Positions 11,576-23,579 of a stretch of DNA of 64,000 nucleotides are shown one piece after another. Each line of letters starts with the position of its first letter. Positions within the stretch are counted from its first letter, which is position 1. The stretch comes from Glandiceps talaboti (taxonomy: Eukaryota; Hemichordata; Enteropneusta; Spengelidae). The notes beneath the pieces are model-generated. The model was given only the letters and a program-made list of their open reading frames with translations, was not told where the DNA came from and did not search any database. The position numbers were made by a program, and so were the translations under genes. The DNA lies in contig NC_135556.1 in NCBI RefSeq assembly GCF_964340395.1, positions 13,403,410 to 13,467,409 on the forward strand, written 5' to 3'.

Positions 11576-12645
11576 TTCCCTATATGGTCACAGTTTTAAG
11601 AATTACTTGAAATATGTGTTCAAATGTTATGGCCCCTCGAATTACGAATAATAAAGTCACTGAATAATAGTATATCTCCCATGAATGTCTATCTGTATTG
11701 CATTTCAAAATCACGCTGCAATACATTCTTTTAAATGATGGTCCCATAGTTTAAGTAATATTGTATTGTTTCGGCCATTATATCATCACAGACTACTAGA
11801 TGTCACCATACAGATAGCATAATTGACATGGTAATAAGATAACCATGGAAACACAGGGGAGAACGCCTTACAGCTGCAACTGGACCATTTTTTAAACGAT
11901 TTAAATTTGTTAGCTCTCAATATTGTACACCGTGATGGCTGATAAATTACGTAATTCATTTTGATAAAACATAATCAAACACTGAAGAATTGTCACATTC
12001 GCATTGTTTTTTCTTTGTTCCTAACTGTTTCATTACCAGACAAGGCTCTTATTAGGGTTGCGGCTCATTGAATCCTATGCCCCGGGTAGAGCCAATTTAA
12101 CAGGAGGTGGTAGTGTTTTATAGGCGAAACATAACAACTTATATAAGGTCAGGGCCTAGGATTCAAGGCCTAGGATTCAATGAGCCGCAACCCTAATAAG
12201 AGCATTGCCCGACAATAAAGTAGTTAGGAGCAAAGAAGAAAACAGGCAAATATGACAATTCTCCAGTGTTTGATTAATATGTTCTATCAAAATGAATTAC
12301 GCAATGTCAATGATCAAGAATTGCCGTGTGTACAATATTAGAGTAGATTCATTTGATATATCAAATATATGAAGGCCTTGCTGAATGGAAGCAGAGTCGA
12401 ACTATTACACCATGAACAAGCCAAGTTGAACAAATGGAATATACATACCCTGGTCGTTCTACGTCACGACAACACCTCGTCTGTGTCATGACAACGCGTG
12501 TCTACGTCACTGGTTCTGCTGTGTTCGAAATACGAGTCAAAACGTTCAAAATTGTCATTGCTTTCCACGATTCCCCTAATAGGTATTACATATATCCGAA
12601 AATCAAATGACTATGCTACTTTTTGTAAATTGAGTATTCGTGGAA
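11576..12645. repeat. Inter-tRNA segment, inverse of 2371-3432
   Basis: The same order of landmarks as 2371-3432 on the other strand, including the 159-bp palindromic element at 12045-12203 and its longer inverted flanks. Nothing coding recognised. Confidence 0.75.
12045..12203. mobile_element. 159-bp palindromic MITE-like element, copy 2
   Basis: 33-bp TIRs starting GCTCTTATTAGGGTTGCGG at both ends. Same length as 2813-2971 and inverted relative to it, as expected from the inverted segment. It most likely inserted once before the segmental duplication. Confidence 0.65.
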
Positions 12646-12718
12646 GTTTCCGTAGTGTAGTGGTTATCACGTTCGCTTTACACGCGAAAGGTCCCCAGTT
12701 CGAGCCTGGGCGGAAACA
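12646..12718 (+). tRNA. tRNA-Val (UAC)
   Basis: 73 nt, anticodon TAC, all stems paired, TTTTTG downstream. Opens the second full family A palindrome. Confidence 0.97.
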
Positions 12719-14206
12719 GTTGAAAAGATTTATTTTTGATAAATACGGTTTTTTCATTGTCTTAGCAAAATAATAGTGCAAGTAGGTCGAGATGCATTTT
12801 ATTAAGAAATATAGAATCTATATCACTGGAAACATGTACGTACCGAGAATGGAAGACTGAAGTTCTTCACTCGATCACCACTGACAAACTTGCTTCAGAT
12901 AATCAATTTCCCTGAAAATGTAGATGGACTTGAATCAATGGAAGCTCAATCGATATAATTTATACCAAAGATTCAAACAAAAGTCTTATTATTGCCGACA
13001 GCTTCATTTGACGCTACGTCAAGGTGATAATATAATATTATTATAATACCGCTGTACATAATACACGATACAAATCGATAGCAGAAATAAGAATATGGAA
13101 CGTGACGTGACGTGACACATTCTACAGCACTTTGCGTTCGCGTTGCCACGGGTAATAGCGATCTCGCAGAGTGTTTGATATCAACGCGAGACTTCACGAA
13201 TTGTATTCATTCTGGAACACAGAGACGATTCATCGAACCAGGGACGAACGTTGCCACGGGTAATATTGATATCGCAGAGTGTTTTAGAATAGATTCAGTG
13301 GAATCGAACATAGTTGGGTGAAGTTATGAGTAACCGAATCACGAATGTTTTATAGAACTCCACAAAAACTTTGTGACATCGTGGTCAAATTACTTTAGGA
13401 TACATTTCCGGCACATATTCTGTTACTCTTCACCCAACTATATTTAATGAATTATCTCTGTGATCCAGAATGAACAGTAATCGTGAAGTCTCGCGTTGAT
13501 GTCAAACACTCTGCGAGATCAATATTACCCGTGGCAACGCGAAAGCCAAGTGCTGTCGAATGTGCCACGTCGCATTACGTCTAATGAAGCTGTCAGCAAT
13601 AATAAGACTTTTTGTCAAAGCTTTTGGATACTTATTACGTACATATAATATCGATTGATGAGCTACCATTGATTGAAGTCCATCTACATGTCAGGGATTT
13701 TCTACAGCCAGTACATCAGTGGTGATCTGGTGAAGAACTTCAGAAGTCTTCCATTCTCGGTACGTACACGTTTCCACTGAATCAGATATGGGTTCTATAT
13801 TTCTTGATAAAATGCATCTCGATCCTAGTTGCATTATTATTGTGCTAAGGCCTAAAAAATTCCGGTTACCATAGTCTTTCTAAACTTTTGTTAAGAAATA
13901 TTCGAGAAAAAAAAATAAAATCGCGAAGGAATAGTGGATGCGGAAACTGGCATCAAATTAAAAAGACAATATAAAACTCTTCTTCCAATATGTAATGGCT
14001 GTACATCTGATGGGAAGAAACCAATAACACAGAGATCATATGGAAAACAACGGAAAACATAACTACCTGAACTAGAGACTCACATATGAAAAAAATATAT
14101 ATAAAAAAATCAAAAAAAAAATCTACCTACCCTACCTATTCTAAAATTGAATGTAACAGAAATCACACAATTTTTTTTATTATCTTTATCAAAAAGTATT
14201 TGCGAC
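12719..14206. repeat. Palindromic spacer, copy 2 (family A)
   Basis: Same plan as 133-1549: left half at 12719-13400, inverted right half from about 13460, then the AGGCCTAA repeat (13848-14180) next to the right tRNA gene. Here both bounding tRNA genes read as genes, whereas in copy 1 the right one is broken. Confidence 0.85.
13848..14180 (+). mobile_element. Dispersed TIR-like repeat (AGGCCTAA family), copy 2
   Basis: Starts AGGCCTAAAAAATTCCGG and carries the TGTACATCTGATGGGAAGAA landmark. Shorter than copy 1 because the GGTTACCCGACC region is deleted. No coding capacity. Confidence 0.55.
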
Positions 14207-14279
14207 TGTTTTCGCCCAGGCTCGAACTGGGGACCTTTCGCGTGTAAAGCGAACGTGATAACCACTACACTACGGAAAC
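14207..14279 (-). tRNA. tRNA-Val (UAC), one acceptor mismatch
   Basis: 73 nt, anticodon TAC. The 3' acceptor strand reads CGAAAAC, so C5 faces A68; all other stems pair. The downstream strand has CTTTTTG. Probably functional but less certain than the plus-strand UAC genes. Confidence 0.85.
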
Positions 14280-14795
14280 GCCGATACATAGTTAGGTTTC
14301 CTTTAGATTAATAAAAATTGATATTATTACAATACTTTTTGGAAATTACCTCCTACAATATGTACGTATTAAATTCTTATGAACACATGTATCATTCAAA
14401 AAGTAATATTTTCCCAACGTGTGACTATCTAATTGTGTATTACATTGTTGAAATTACGTTGCAATATACATCATTCTGGCAAACGCTGAAATGATGGGAC
14501 CATAGTACAAATATGGTTTTATAATAGTTGGGTGTTACCATACATTACTACAGCGCGTTGCAGATTGCTTTTCACTTTCCGTGTTTTATAAAAAAACGGA
14601 ACCAAAGGGCGAGAGAAAGTTGAAATGCTACACTTTAAGATAGCAAGATTAGATGAAAATTTTTGTCTAAGTGAAATGAAATAATATGCACATGCCGTAC
14701 ATACATTAAATACAGACACCAGTCGTCACGTGTCTGCGGCTAGTTGTTGTTGTTTAAATGGTTTATTTCCTTCAAGCTAAATGAAGCAAGATATT

Positions 14796-14873
<78 letters not shown>

Positions 14874-15418
14874 GCTGTAAGTCATGATAAACCAACGACA
14901 AAAGAGAATCGATGCAACCGAAACATGTTCATAATATGCGAAATACTTCACTTACCTCCTTTTGTCAAATGTCGTCAGCACAACCAGCAAATCGTGCAAC
15001 AAACTTTTAATTGCACTCGAATAAGATCACAAAACATTTCCATTGTCAAAGTAGGCCTCATATTTTCGAATTTGTCATGATTTCGAAGATCGACGATTTC
15101 TGAGAATTTCGGCGAACTTTACAACTACATTACGAAAATTGTTTTGCTTCATAAAAAATAAACTCACCCATTAGCTAAATATTGCGCAGTATCCTTGTTC
15201 GAAATATCTATAAAATGTCTTTTAATCTTTAAAAGTAACTATATTTAAACATTCCCTTGAACAGGTAACTTAAATATTTAACAAAAACTAATTGCACTAC
15301 CCCCCCCCCCCCTCACTGCCTCAGTTCCAGTGACATTTCCTTGTTCGGTAATGACACGATTAGATCTAAATGAGTACACTACAAATATGATTACTGATCT
15401 GAGAACATTTTTCTAACA
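14280..15418. repeat. Inter-tRNA segment with GA tract, copy 3 (family B)
   Basis: From about 14700 it matches 5757-6459 (TTTAAATGGTTTATTTCCTTC, then the GA tract at 14799-14870 and the conserved block). 14280-14690 has no second copy that I can see. A C12 run sits near 15300. No gene. Confidence 0.7.
14799..14870. repeat. (GA)n microsatellite, 72 bp
   Basis: Uninterrupted GA dinucleotide in the same unit position as the tracts at 5847 and 9190. Confidence 0.95.
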
Positions 15419-15491
15419 GTTTTCGTAGTGTAGTGGTTATCACGTTCGCCTCACACGCGAAAGGTCCCCAGTTCGAGCCTGGGCGGAAACA
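15419..15491 (+). tRNA. tRNA-Val (CAC)
   Basis: 73 nt, anticodon CAC, identical in layout to 9890-9962 including the U5-G68 wobble. A TTTTTT terminator follows within 10 nt. Confidence 0.96.
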
Positions 15492-16343
<852 letters not shown>

Positions 16344-16416
16344 TGTTTCCGCCCAGGCTCGAACTGGGGACCTTTCGCGTGTTAGGCGAACGTGATAACC
16401 ACTACACTACGGAAAC
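16344..16416 (-). tRNA. tRNA-Val (AAC)
   Basis: 73 nt, anticodon AAC, fully paired acceptor stem, TTTT about 10 nt past the 3' end. Its 3' flank equals that of the AAC gene at 4187 and not that of the genes at 7303 and 11503. Confidence 0.97.
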
Positions 16417-17290
16417 TGTTAGAGTTCATTGATTAAAAGAGAAACTTTGAGAATAGTTATCGTTGTTTGAATTTATTAACTTTGACTCCTTCTAATAATT
16501 TCATTACCAAGCAAGAATCAGTAGCTTTATAGAGATTCCACTCGAAATGAGAAGGAAGGACAATGTTTGTTTTTGTTTCCTTTTGCTTTACTGACAGAAT
16601 GTAAAATTATTTGTAAGTTAGTTGTACAAATGTTTTAAGGTATATGTTGTGACAAGAAATATTTTAGGTGTTACGTTTTAGAAGAAAACATACACAATCC
16701 TTTGCTGATTTCAGAAGTATGTTTTGTTGTCATGTTGCACATTGATTGCAGTGATGCCAAATACAGAGAAATACAAACAGCATTTAACAGTTGCGAGCAT
16801 AAGATTCAGAGAAGTGTCAATAATGTGAACCTTTGACTTTTGATCTCTTGACATTGACATTGACATTGACACCCGTGGTCAGTTAACAAACTAATGTTAT
16901 TTCTTGCACATCTCAAACAGTGATATTATAATATACACCTAATTGCCATCTGCATGCAAATGCATTGGAATTGGCTTTCCACGTGCACTCATAAAAAGAG
17001 AATTAAAAATGAAAACTAAGGATGGGAAAGAATGGTCAACAACTGTTTAAACATTGAATAGAATATACGAATGGAATATAAAAGCCATAGATAAAATTAA
17101 CATTTCAAAGGAACATGATACTAAAAGATGTCATCTCTTTTATACAAGATCTTCTTGAAATGCCAAATCAGCTTATATTTTCAAATGGCAAATAAACAAT
17201 ATCAGAATTAATGATATAAGATTAAATCTTTATGAAATTACAACTATTCTGATATTGTTTATTAATATATATTCTAAATAAAAAATGTTT
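16417..17290. repeat. Inter-tRNA segment, copy of 10740-11502
   Basis: Follows 10740-11502 along most of its length. It adds a short tandem of TTGACA near 16845-16870 and an insertion with perfect 18-bp inverted ends (17191-17208 and 17246-17263, AATAAACAATATCAGAAT). No coding signal. Confidence 0.7.
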
Positions 17291-17338
17291 GTTTACGCCC
17301 AGGCTCGAATTGGGGACCTTTCGCGTGTTACGGAAACT
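17291..17338 (-). pseudogene. Truncated tRNA-Val (AAC) pseudogene
   Basis: Only 48 nt. The T arm and 3' acceptor strand are present and the 5' acceptor strand is present, but 25 nt covering the D arm and the 5' side of the anticodon arm are missing. The A box is lost, so it should be silent. The flank to about 17450 follows that of the AAC genes at 7303 and 11503. Confidence 0.93.
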
Positions 17339-17620
17339 TCGCTATACGGTCACAGTTTTAAAAAAATACTTGAAATATGTGCTCAAATGTTATGGAGCCT
17401 TGAATTACGTGAATTATAAAGTCACTGAATAACATTATATCTCTGTCTTGCTATAGAACAAACTATTTACCGTGTTTGTAGAATTTATGTAGTTTTGTGT
17501 GCAATAAAAATGTGTGCTTTTTTTTTTACTTCACTAACCTATATAGTCGAGTGATTTTTAAAGCAATAAGCTATCTATCCTACACCCTGAGTTTTAGACG
17601 GGTTTGCAAAAAATAAGAAA
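17339..17620. repeat. Short inter-tRNA remnant
   Basis: The first 110 bp matches the 5' flank of the AAC genes (GGTCACAGTTTTAA). The rest is AT-rich, with a T10 run near 17520, and has no second copy. No gene. Confidence 0.6.
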
Positions 17621-17693
17621 TATTCCCACCCAGGCTTGAACTGGGGACCTTTCGCGTGTAAAGCGAACGTGATAACCACTACACTACGGAAAC
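17621..17693 (-). tRNA. tRNA-Val (UAC), wobble-rich acceptor
   Basis: 73 nt, anticodon TAC. The 3' acceptor strand is TGGGAAT instead of CGGAAAC, yet it still pairs with GTTTCCG through three G-U pairs (positions 1-72, 4-69, 7-66). The T loop is TTCAAGC. T6 lies about 17 nt downstream. The 5' half is unchanged. Could be a divergent functional gene or a decaying copy. Confidence 0.7.
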
Positions 17694-17980
17694 CTAGACG
17701 AAGGCAATTCGAAGAAAAAAGAGTATTATTAATTAATTTGCATGTAAAAACTATTGCCACCTTGCATCCTTACTGACTCTGTACAACACCTGTATGATTT
17801 AACGATTGAGTACAGTTTTTCACTATGTAGACATTGCATTAACTGACGTTGGTTTCATCTGGAAACTACCAATGTATATTGTAGCCATATGGCATGGTGC
17901 AGTGTCCAGTATCAACTGTAACGTGTTACATACTTAGCACAATACCATGTCAATATATATGAGTCCCAGTAGTTAGGCCT
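17694..17980. other. Unassigned spacer at the right edge of the tRNA cluster
   Basis: Single-copy sequence with no open frame or repeat that I recognise; the cluster ends here. Confidence 0.4.
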
Positions 17981-17984
17981 AACA

Positions 17985-18430
17985 ACTGTGATACCTGTGA
18001 AGATCCAGTTTGTTCTGAGTGTACAGTGGTTGATCATTAATATTCCAAACCTAAACACAAGGTCATGTCTTTGTCGTCAGACACCGCTGATCACTACAAG
18101 AGATACTTAGTAAAGATGTTGGAGAAGATGAGGTTGAAAGAAGATGAAGCTACAACCAGTGAGATTATTGTGCAACAGATGTCAGCGTCACTGGATGAGT
18201 GTTTTGAGAGAGAAGAGAAGAAAATAAGAGACTTGGTGGAGGAAATATACCGCAGAATAGAAAACAGTGGAAGGAAATTGTTGACAGAGTTGAACGGTGA
18301 ATATGACTACAGAAAGATAACTCCACAGGCACAATCGCGCAATCCAGAGAACTGATCAATGTCAAAACTGATCTGACCAATGCAAGATATATAGTAATAT
18401 ACATGATCACATAAGACTGCTATAAAGAAG
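17985..18430 (+). pseudogene. TRIM-like B-box/coiled-coil remnant
   Basis: In one frame the sequence reads CDTCEDPVCSECTVVDH, then a stop codon (18037-18039), then YSKPKHKV and a helical acidic/basic stretch (KRYLVKMLEKMRLKEDEA, later LLTELNGEYDYR). C-x2-C, C-x2-C, DH and KPKHK are the spacing of a B-box type 2 zinc finger followed by the coiled coil of TRIM proteins. After about 18315 the homologous reading (SRELINVKTDLTNARY) continues in another frame, so there is also a frameshift. There is no RING in front and no NHL or B30.2 domain behind. Best read as a decayed fragment of a TRIM2/3- or TRIM56-like gene; an exon of a damaged gene is the alternative. Confidence 0.6.
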
Positions 18431-18556
18431 ATTACTTCCATGGTACGACGTCTGAACGGTGGCATTAGAAATCTTATAAAAAGTATTATAAAGAAATTTA
18501 TTGTGGAAGGTAAAGAGATTCAAGCTGTAAGAATATTAATGAATCAGATATGTTCA

Positions 18557-18557
<1 letters not shown>

Positions 18558-18607
<50 letters not shown>
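18558..18607. repeat. (CA)n microsatellite
   Basis: About 50 bp of pure CA just downstream of the TRIM-like remnant. Confidence 0.95.
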
Positions 18608-18609
<2 letters not shown>

Positions 18610-19744
18610 CACAAACGAACATACACATGCACAGCCTCTACTACACATATATTAGACGTATGAACCACTATAATGAATGAAGTGTATCAACATTAGAGGA
18701 CGTACGTACACAGACACGTACACAAATGAATAATAACGATGCCACACAGAGTTTAACTTATAGAATTGTCATATATTTTATTTTCATTTTAGCCATGAAA
18801 GATCATGGCTAATTGCACCATAAATGTTATTTATAGAAAACAGTGACTTTGATCAACTCGATTCAGATAACTAATTTAAATGCATTTTGGCACACAAGTT
18901 AACCTTTGACCTAGGTCATCTATAACATCACACATGTATTTGGGATTTTCGTTAAAAGCTTAGGTAATTTTTCTAAATGTTATGAATTTTACTGCATTTT
19001 TTTTAATTCTTGAAACCCATGCAAGTTGTGATATATTTGTTGTTCGAACCGAGCAATACATTCGCCCATCTTATTACAAATAAAACAAGAAGAATTCACC
19101 CAGTGACGGTATATAATTCAATCACTTTAAAAGAGACTTGTGCAACTTGAAGAAATTTGCAATTGCACCATAAATGTTTCTGCACACCAGAAGGGAAAGT
19201 TCTTGTGGTTACAGGTTATATATCTCGAGATGTACAGAGTAAAATTAATATTACACAATAGTTTTCTTCTTTGCTGGACGTTTAAGCCAGGGTTACTTAA
19301 CATACATAGGAACCCAGGTAAGTTGAAACAAATCTTCGGCAGGCTAGATTTTATAATTAACTGAGAAGAAAACCATTTCCCATATGAAGTCATCAACCCC
19401 TTGCACGCGAAAACAATAGGAAGATCTAGGAAATTCGTGTTTCAAGTAAAATGACAAGAACTTGCTCCCAATGAGGTGCGTCGGCCCTGCACAAAGGAGA
19501 CCTTCCCCATGAATCTAAAAACGAATAAATACCAGTGGATATGAATGAAATGTACTAAATCAACTGGGAAAATTAGTAAACGGAACTAGTGAAAATGAAA
19601 CTTGATGAAAGGTTAATAAGAAACGTCAGAATAGGTGGACAGAAAGTAAATGGAAAAAAAGGACTGAATGGAATTGTAAAACTAAAACTAGCGAAGTGAA
19701 ATTAAGATACACAATTGCGGAAATACTTGCCTTTTTTTACTTAC
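18608..19744. other. AT-rich intergenic sequence
   Basis: Short open frames on both strands (for example 19127-19396) overlap each other and show no domain or splice context. I see no gene, tRNA or repeat with a second copy in the window. Confidence 0.4.
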
Positions 19745-19747
19745 TTA

Positions 19748-20415
19748 GGGTGACCTTATTGGTTTTGTTTCTCATTACATTTTCAAAGCAAGTATGGGTC
19801 TGTCGGTTGAATAAAAAAAGACAGTAAAAAATAATCATCTTCTTCATGTTTCTCAGCCTTTTAATTTATTCAAACCACAAACCCAGTGCTTCTCGAAAGC
19901 CTCCATTACTTGAATAACTTCTGTCATGAAAGAAATGGTCTGTTCGTGAACAATCGTTGTCGTCGTCGTCGCCGCCGCCATGACTGTAGAAAGATGAAGT
20001 CGACAGTCGAGACACTTGCTTATTCTTGTCAGAGAGGGCGCTGTTCCGCAAATATATTAGAGGCAGGCGAAAATATTTTTTGCTATTTTGATGTAGGAGC
20101 TGAAAATAGGTAACTTGCAAATCCGCCATGTTGAATGTTGCAGCATGGGAAATATGATAATAAATACTAATCAATTAGTATTATAAACAATGTTGATACA
20201 TTGTTTGTAACCAAAAATAATCAATTCATAGTTACCCTGGCAATTGTGAGAGATTAATTTTATCAGTAGCTCCAGATTAGGTATTACGAAAACCACAGAT
20301 AATCACATGGTCCTTTGCGCATTGCGTCTGAGCATCTGAGCATGCTCAGTCTGGATTGCAAGTTCCCTATTTGAGTTGGTCGGGTAATGAGAAAAAGAAA
20401 AAAATAGGGCCACCC
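19748..20415 (+). mobile_element. Harbinger-like MITE, interrupted copy
   Basis: TIRs start GGGTGACCTTATT (left) and, inverted, GGGTGGCCCTATT (right). Each continues into a TTTCTCATTAC-type box, and both sides are flanked by TTA (19745-19747 and 20416-20418). A 3-bp TWA target duplication and TIRs starting GG fit the PIF/Harbinger superfamily. A second copy is at 23157-23576. Without the 263-bp element nested at 20107-20369 this copy is about 405 bp. It holds a GTCGTCGTCGCCGCCGCC patch but no transposase. Confidence 0.65.
20107..20369 (+). mobile_element. Nested MITE with AACTTGCAA TIRs
   Basis: Ends TAGGTAACTTGCAAATCC and, inverted, TAGGGAACTTGCAATCC. It lies inside the Harbinger-like copy, between GCTGAAAA and TTTGAGTTGG, where the other copy (23157-23576) is uninterrupted. 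A diverged relative in inverse orientation is at 36871-37128. 263 bp, no coding capacity. The TA at both edges may be a TA target duplication. Confidence 0.65.
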
Positions 20416-20419
20416 TTAT

Positions 20420-21050
20420 CATGTGCTGTTCAGTAGTTAGCTTTGAATTAACTGACATATAAAGCACAATTTTCAAGTTTGTTGCAGGGGTTATTTTATA
20501 CAGAATAATCTTTAACGTTGCTATTGCTACGTGTTGTGGTCTAACAAAAGACAGTTCTTACTTTTAATCGGTTGACATGGCCATAGCTAACAAAGTATAT
20601 ATTGTTGTATATATTGTTATATATTGTGTATATATATGACTTGGCTAAAATCTGCAAAGGATAATGATGGTACCTCACGCAAAGAAAATATAACAATTTC
20701 TGATCAGACAATTTTGCGACGACTTACATGTACATCTGAAACTTCAACTTTTTTACATCTATTTCTTTTTGGACCGAGCATTTTTTCTTTTTAGTTGGTA
20801 AGATTTTTGTCATGTCAGACGATGAAGAGAGACTACGTTAGTACATTTCTTTTGGCAAACCAGCAGACATAATATGTAGCAACGTGATTAAGATTTATAT
20901 TGAGCCACACCACGTTTTATATCAGGTCATTATATTTTTATTTTATTGTTGTGGAAAAAATCTGGCATGATGTTGGGTATCTTCTTGAGAGTAGTTGTAA
21001 ATACAGAAATTTCAGCCACTCCATCTACACATTCTCTGCAACTTTGTGTG
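20420..21050. other. Intergenic sequence, nothing recognised
   Basis: AT-rich, with a TATATTGT-rich patch near 20600-20635. No open frame of note and no second copy seen. Confidence 0.4.
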
Positions 21051-21053
21051 TAT

Positions 21054-21490
21054 GTTAGCCTAGCTGTAGACATAAAGGACTATTAACTTTACGATACTAT
21101 TTCCGCTATCCCAGCTGACATTTTCATTTTTTGAACACTATGATTCGTCAGTGATGTTGGTATCGAATGGCATTTCACCATAGGACGTGATTGGTCGAAT
21201 ACATAATTAGCCACATTTAAATCGCGCAATGAGGTCACATGGTATATCCACAATTAGGTGTCGTCATGAGAACAAGTATATAGAAATGTGACCGGTCGGC
21301 ACACTTATATAAGCTTTTATTCAAGCTTACATTAATGTTTTACACACATTAAATGTGTGTGGTGGGACGTGGCTTAATACCAGCATCATAGCAGACTTGG
21401 AAGGACGAGTGAAAATTCAACAAATCAAAATATCAGTTAGGATAGAAACAGTGTGGTAGCGTTAGTCCTTTAAGTCTACAGGTAGGTTAT
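21054..21490. mobile_element. MITE with long (about 80-bp) TIRs
   Basis: The left arm (21054-21138: GTAGACATAAAGGACT, then a GACATTTTCATTTTTTGAA box) is the imperfect inverse of the right arm (21410-21490: CAAATCAAAATATCAGTTAG, then AGTCCTTTAAGTCTAC). The 270-bp core is unique. A right-arm-only copy is at 34525-34625. It is probably a non-autonomous DNA transposon; the superfamily is not determined. Confidence 0.6.
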
Positions 21491-23153
21491 GTATCTGTAT
21501 GTAAATAGTCATAAATTGAACCCTTGAAACAAATGGGTGGAATTGCAATATCATGAAGCTCTGGAAAACAGTATGATGGTGTCGAATGACTTCGAATGAT
21601 CAAATCATTACTTACTTAGACAAAGCCAAATCAATACTGCACAAAATACACGAATTATTTCTATAATTACCCACTCAAACACGCCGTATAATTCAAAATA
21701 TAAAACCCCCAATAAATCTTCATTTAAAAAAATATTAGTTGATTGCTCGTTTTTGCCATAAATAACTTATTATATTTGCACACTGATAAATAGACCCCTT
21801 CCGTAGATATATAACACGGTTTAGTGATGTGGAATATCTTACATACAAATATCGTTAATATTGAACTTTACACGCCAAACTAAAACTGAAATCAATATCT
21901 ACTCCATTTCATTTTTGTCCAGGAAATGTGGTATTTGACATTCAGCTCTCCTTAATGCTAGCTTAACCACACAGCCTGCGAACCCAGTAATTAAAACTCA
22001 GTGTTTCCCATGGATACCATGTGTCGAAGCTGAACTCACACGATGCGTAAAAATATGCTTATTTGGTCAAATAAGCTAGGTGTGATCTAGTTAGCCATGT
22101 ACGGAAATGTATTCTTTGTAACCTCAAAATATGCTAATTTATGCAGATTTTTCATCATGGCCAAGAGCAACAGATAATGAGACTTAGATAAAAATACTGA
22201 GTCTGAATTATCAAGTTCACAGACTGTGCAGAGAATGATTGCCAGGTTGACCATCTACCCCTCCTACCTTATTTCAAAATTATAATTTATGTTAAGATAA
22301 CTTCATGCGTATTTAGCACAGTTGTAAATGAAACTCATCTGGACACAATCACATTTAAGCTCTTCAATTATAATGCATGTAACAGTTTCGTCAAATTGTA
22401 TTACGACAAAACTCAAGCGAATTACAGAATGAAAATTAACCGAGCAGCAATAAATGAAAAGGCCACAATAGTATTTTAGCGTAACTATGTAGAAATTGTT
22501 GATAAAAATAACCTCCTATCAAAATATGCCTAAGTGTGCCGAGTCCGAAATTAATGATCAAAATAATCCCTGATGTCATAATTAAGATGATTCCCACAGT
22601 GACGTCACAAATAGCTGAAATAGCAGCAATGTGACCGTTTTTTGAAACTGTTTTGTTTAATAGATAAAATGACTTACTTGTAATGATTGTTCACCATCAG
22701 ATGTATTGAATCCCCTATGGGTAAACACTGTGTTGAGCAGTACACATAATATAGTGTAATGCTTGTATCCAATTAAAAGGTTTTGGGTCAACGCCAAAAT
22801 ATGAGCGACCCAATAAATCATGATTCAAGTACATGTTATTACTATTTATAGATTAAATAAAAGACAAATAACAGACTTAAACAATATATATCTTGGTATT
22901 TTAAGAGTTTTCAATAAATGTATTGGCTGTCTGATCGAAAAAAATCATATCCAGTTACAGCTAGTACAGGTTTAAACAGCGCCATCAATTATAGAGTGAG
23001 CCAGACTGACACTTTGCAGTTTGAGTCGAATGCTCTCAACTTATTCACATGTTGTTTGGATTGGTTAATTTTTAAACTCGTGGTTTGATTTTTCGGATTC
23101 CAGTCACAATAGGATATTTTTGACACGAGGTTCATATCGACCGTTATTATATC
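21491..23153. other. AT-rich intergenic sequence
   Basis: No open frame over 60 codons with recognisable content, no tRNA-like fold and no second repeat copy noticed. Confidence 0.4.
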
Positions 23154-23156
23154 TTA

Positions 23157-23576
23157 GGGTGTCCCTATTTTTAACTTATGTTTCCCATTACTTTTGTCAT
23201 AGCAACTGTGGGTCGGTCTTTTAAAAAAAATCATCTTCTTCACGTTTCTCCGTCTGTGCTTTTCCTCCTCTCTATCTTCTTTTTTTTTGGATTCCCTGGT
23301 AACAAACCCTTTCCCAGCTTCTCTACACAATTGGCATGTTCTCAAACCCTACTTGAATAACTTCCGTCACGAAAGAAATGAACAAATGTCGTCGCCACCG
23401 CTACGATTTAATTGTAGACGTCGACAGTCCAAACACTTGCTTATTCTTGTCAGAGACGGCGTTGTTCAGTAAAATATCAAGGGCGGACGAAACTATTTTT
23501 TTTTTAAAATTTGATATCGGATCTGAAAATTTGTGTCGGCCGGGTAATGATGAACAGGAAACAAATAGGGTTACCC
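23157..23576 (+). mobile_element. Harbinger-like MITE, uninterrupted copy
   Basis: 420 bp. TIRs are GGGTGTCCCTATT and, inverted, GGGTAACCCTATT, flanked by TTA at 23154-23156 and 23577-23579. Shares with 19748-20415 an ACTTGAATAACTTC box and a CACTTGCTTATTCTTGTCAG box. Open frames crossing it (for example 23378-23875) are by-products of the repeat. Confidence 0.65.
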
Positions 23577-23579
23577 TTA

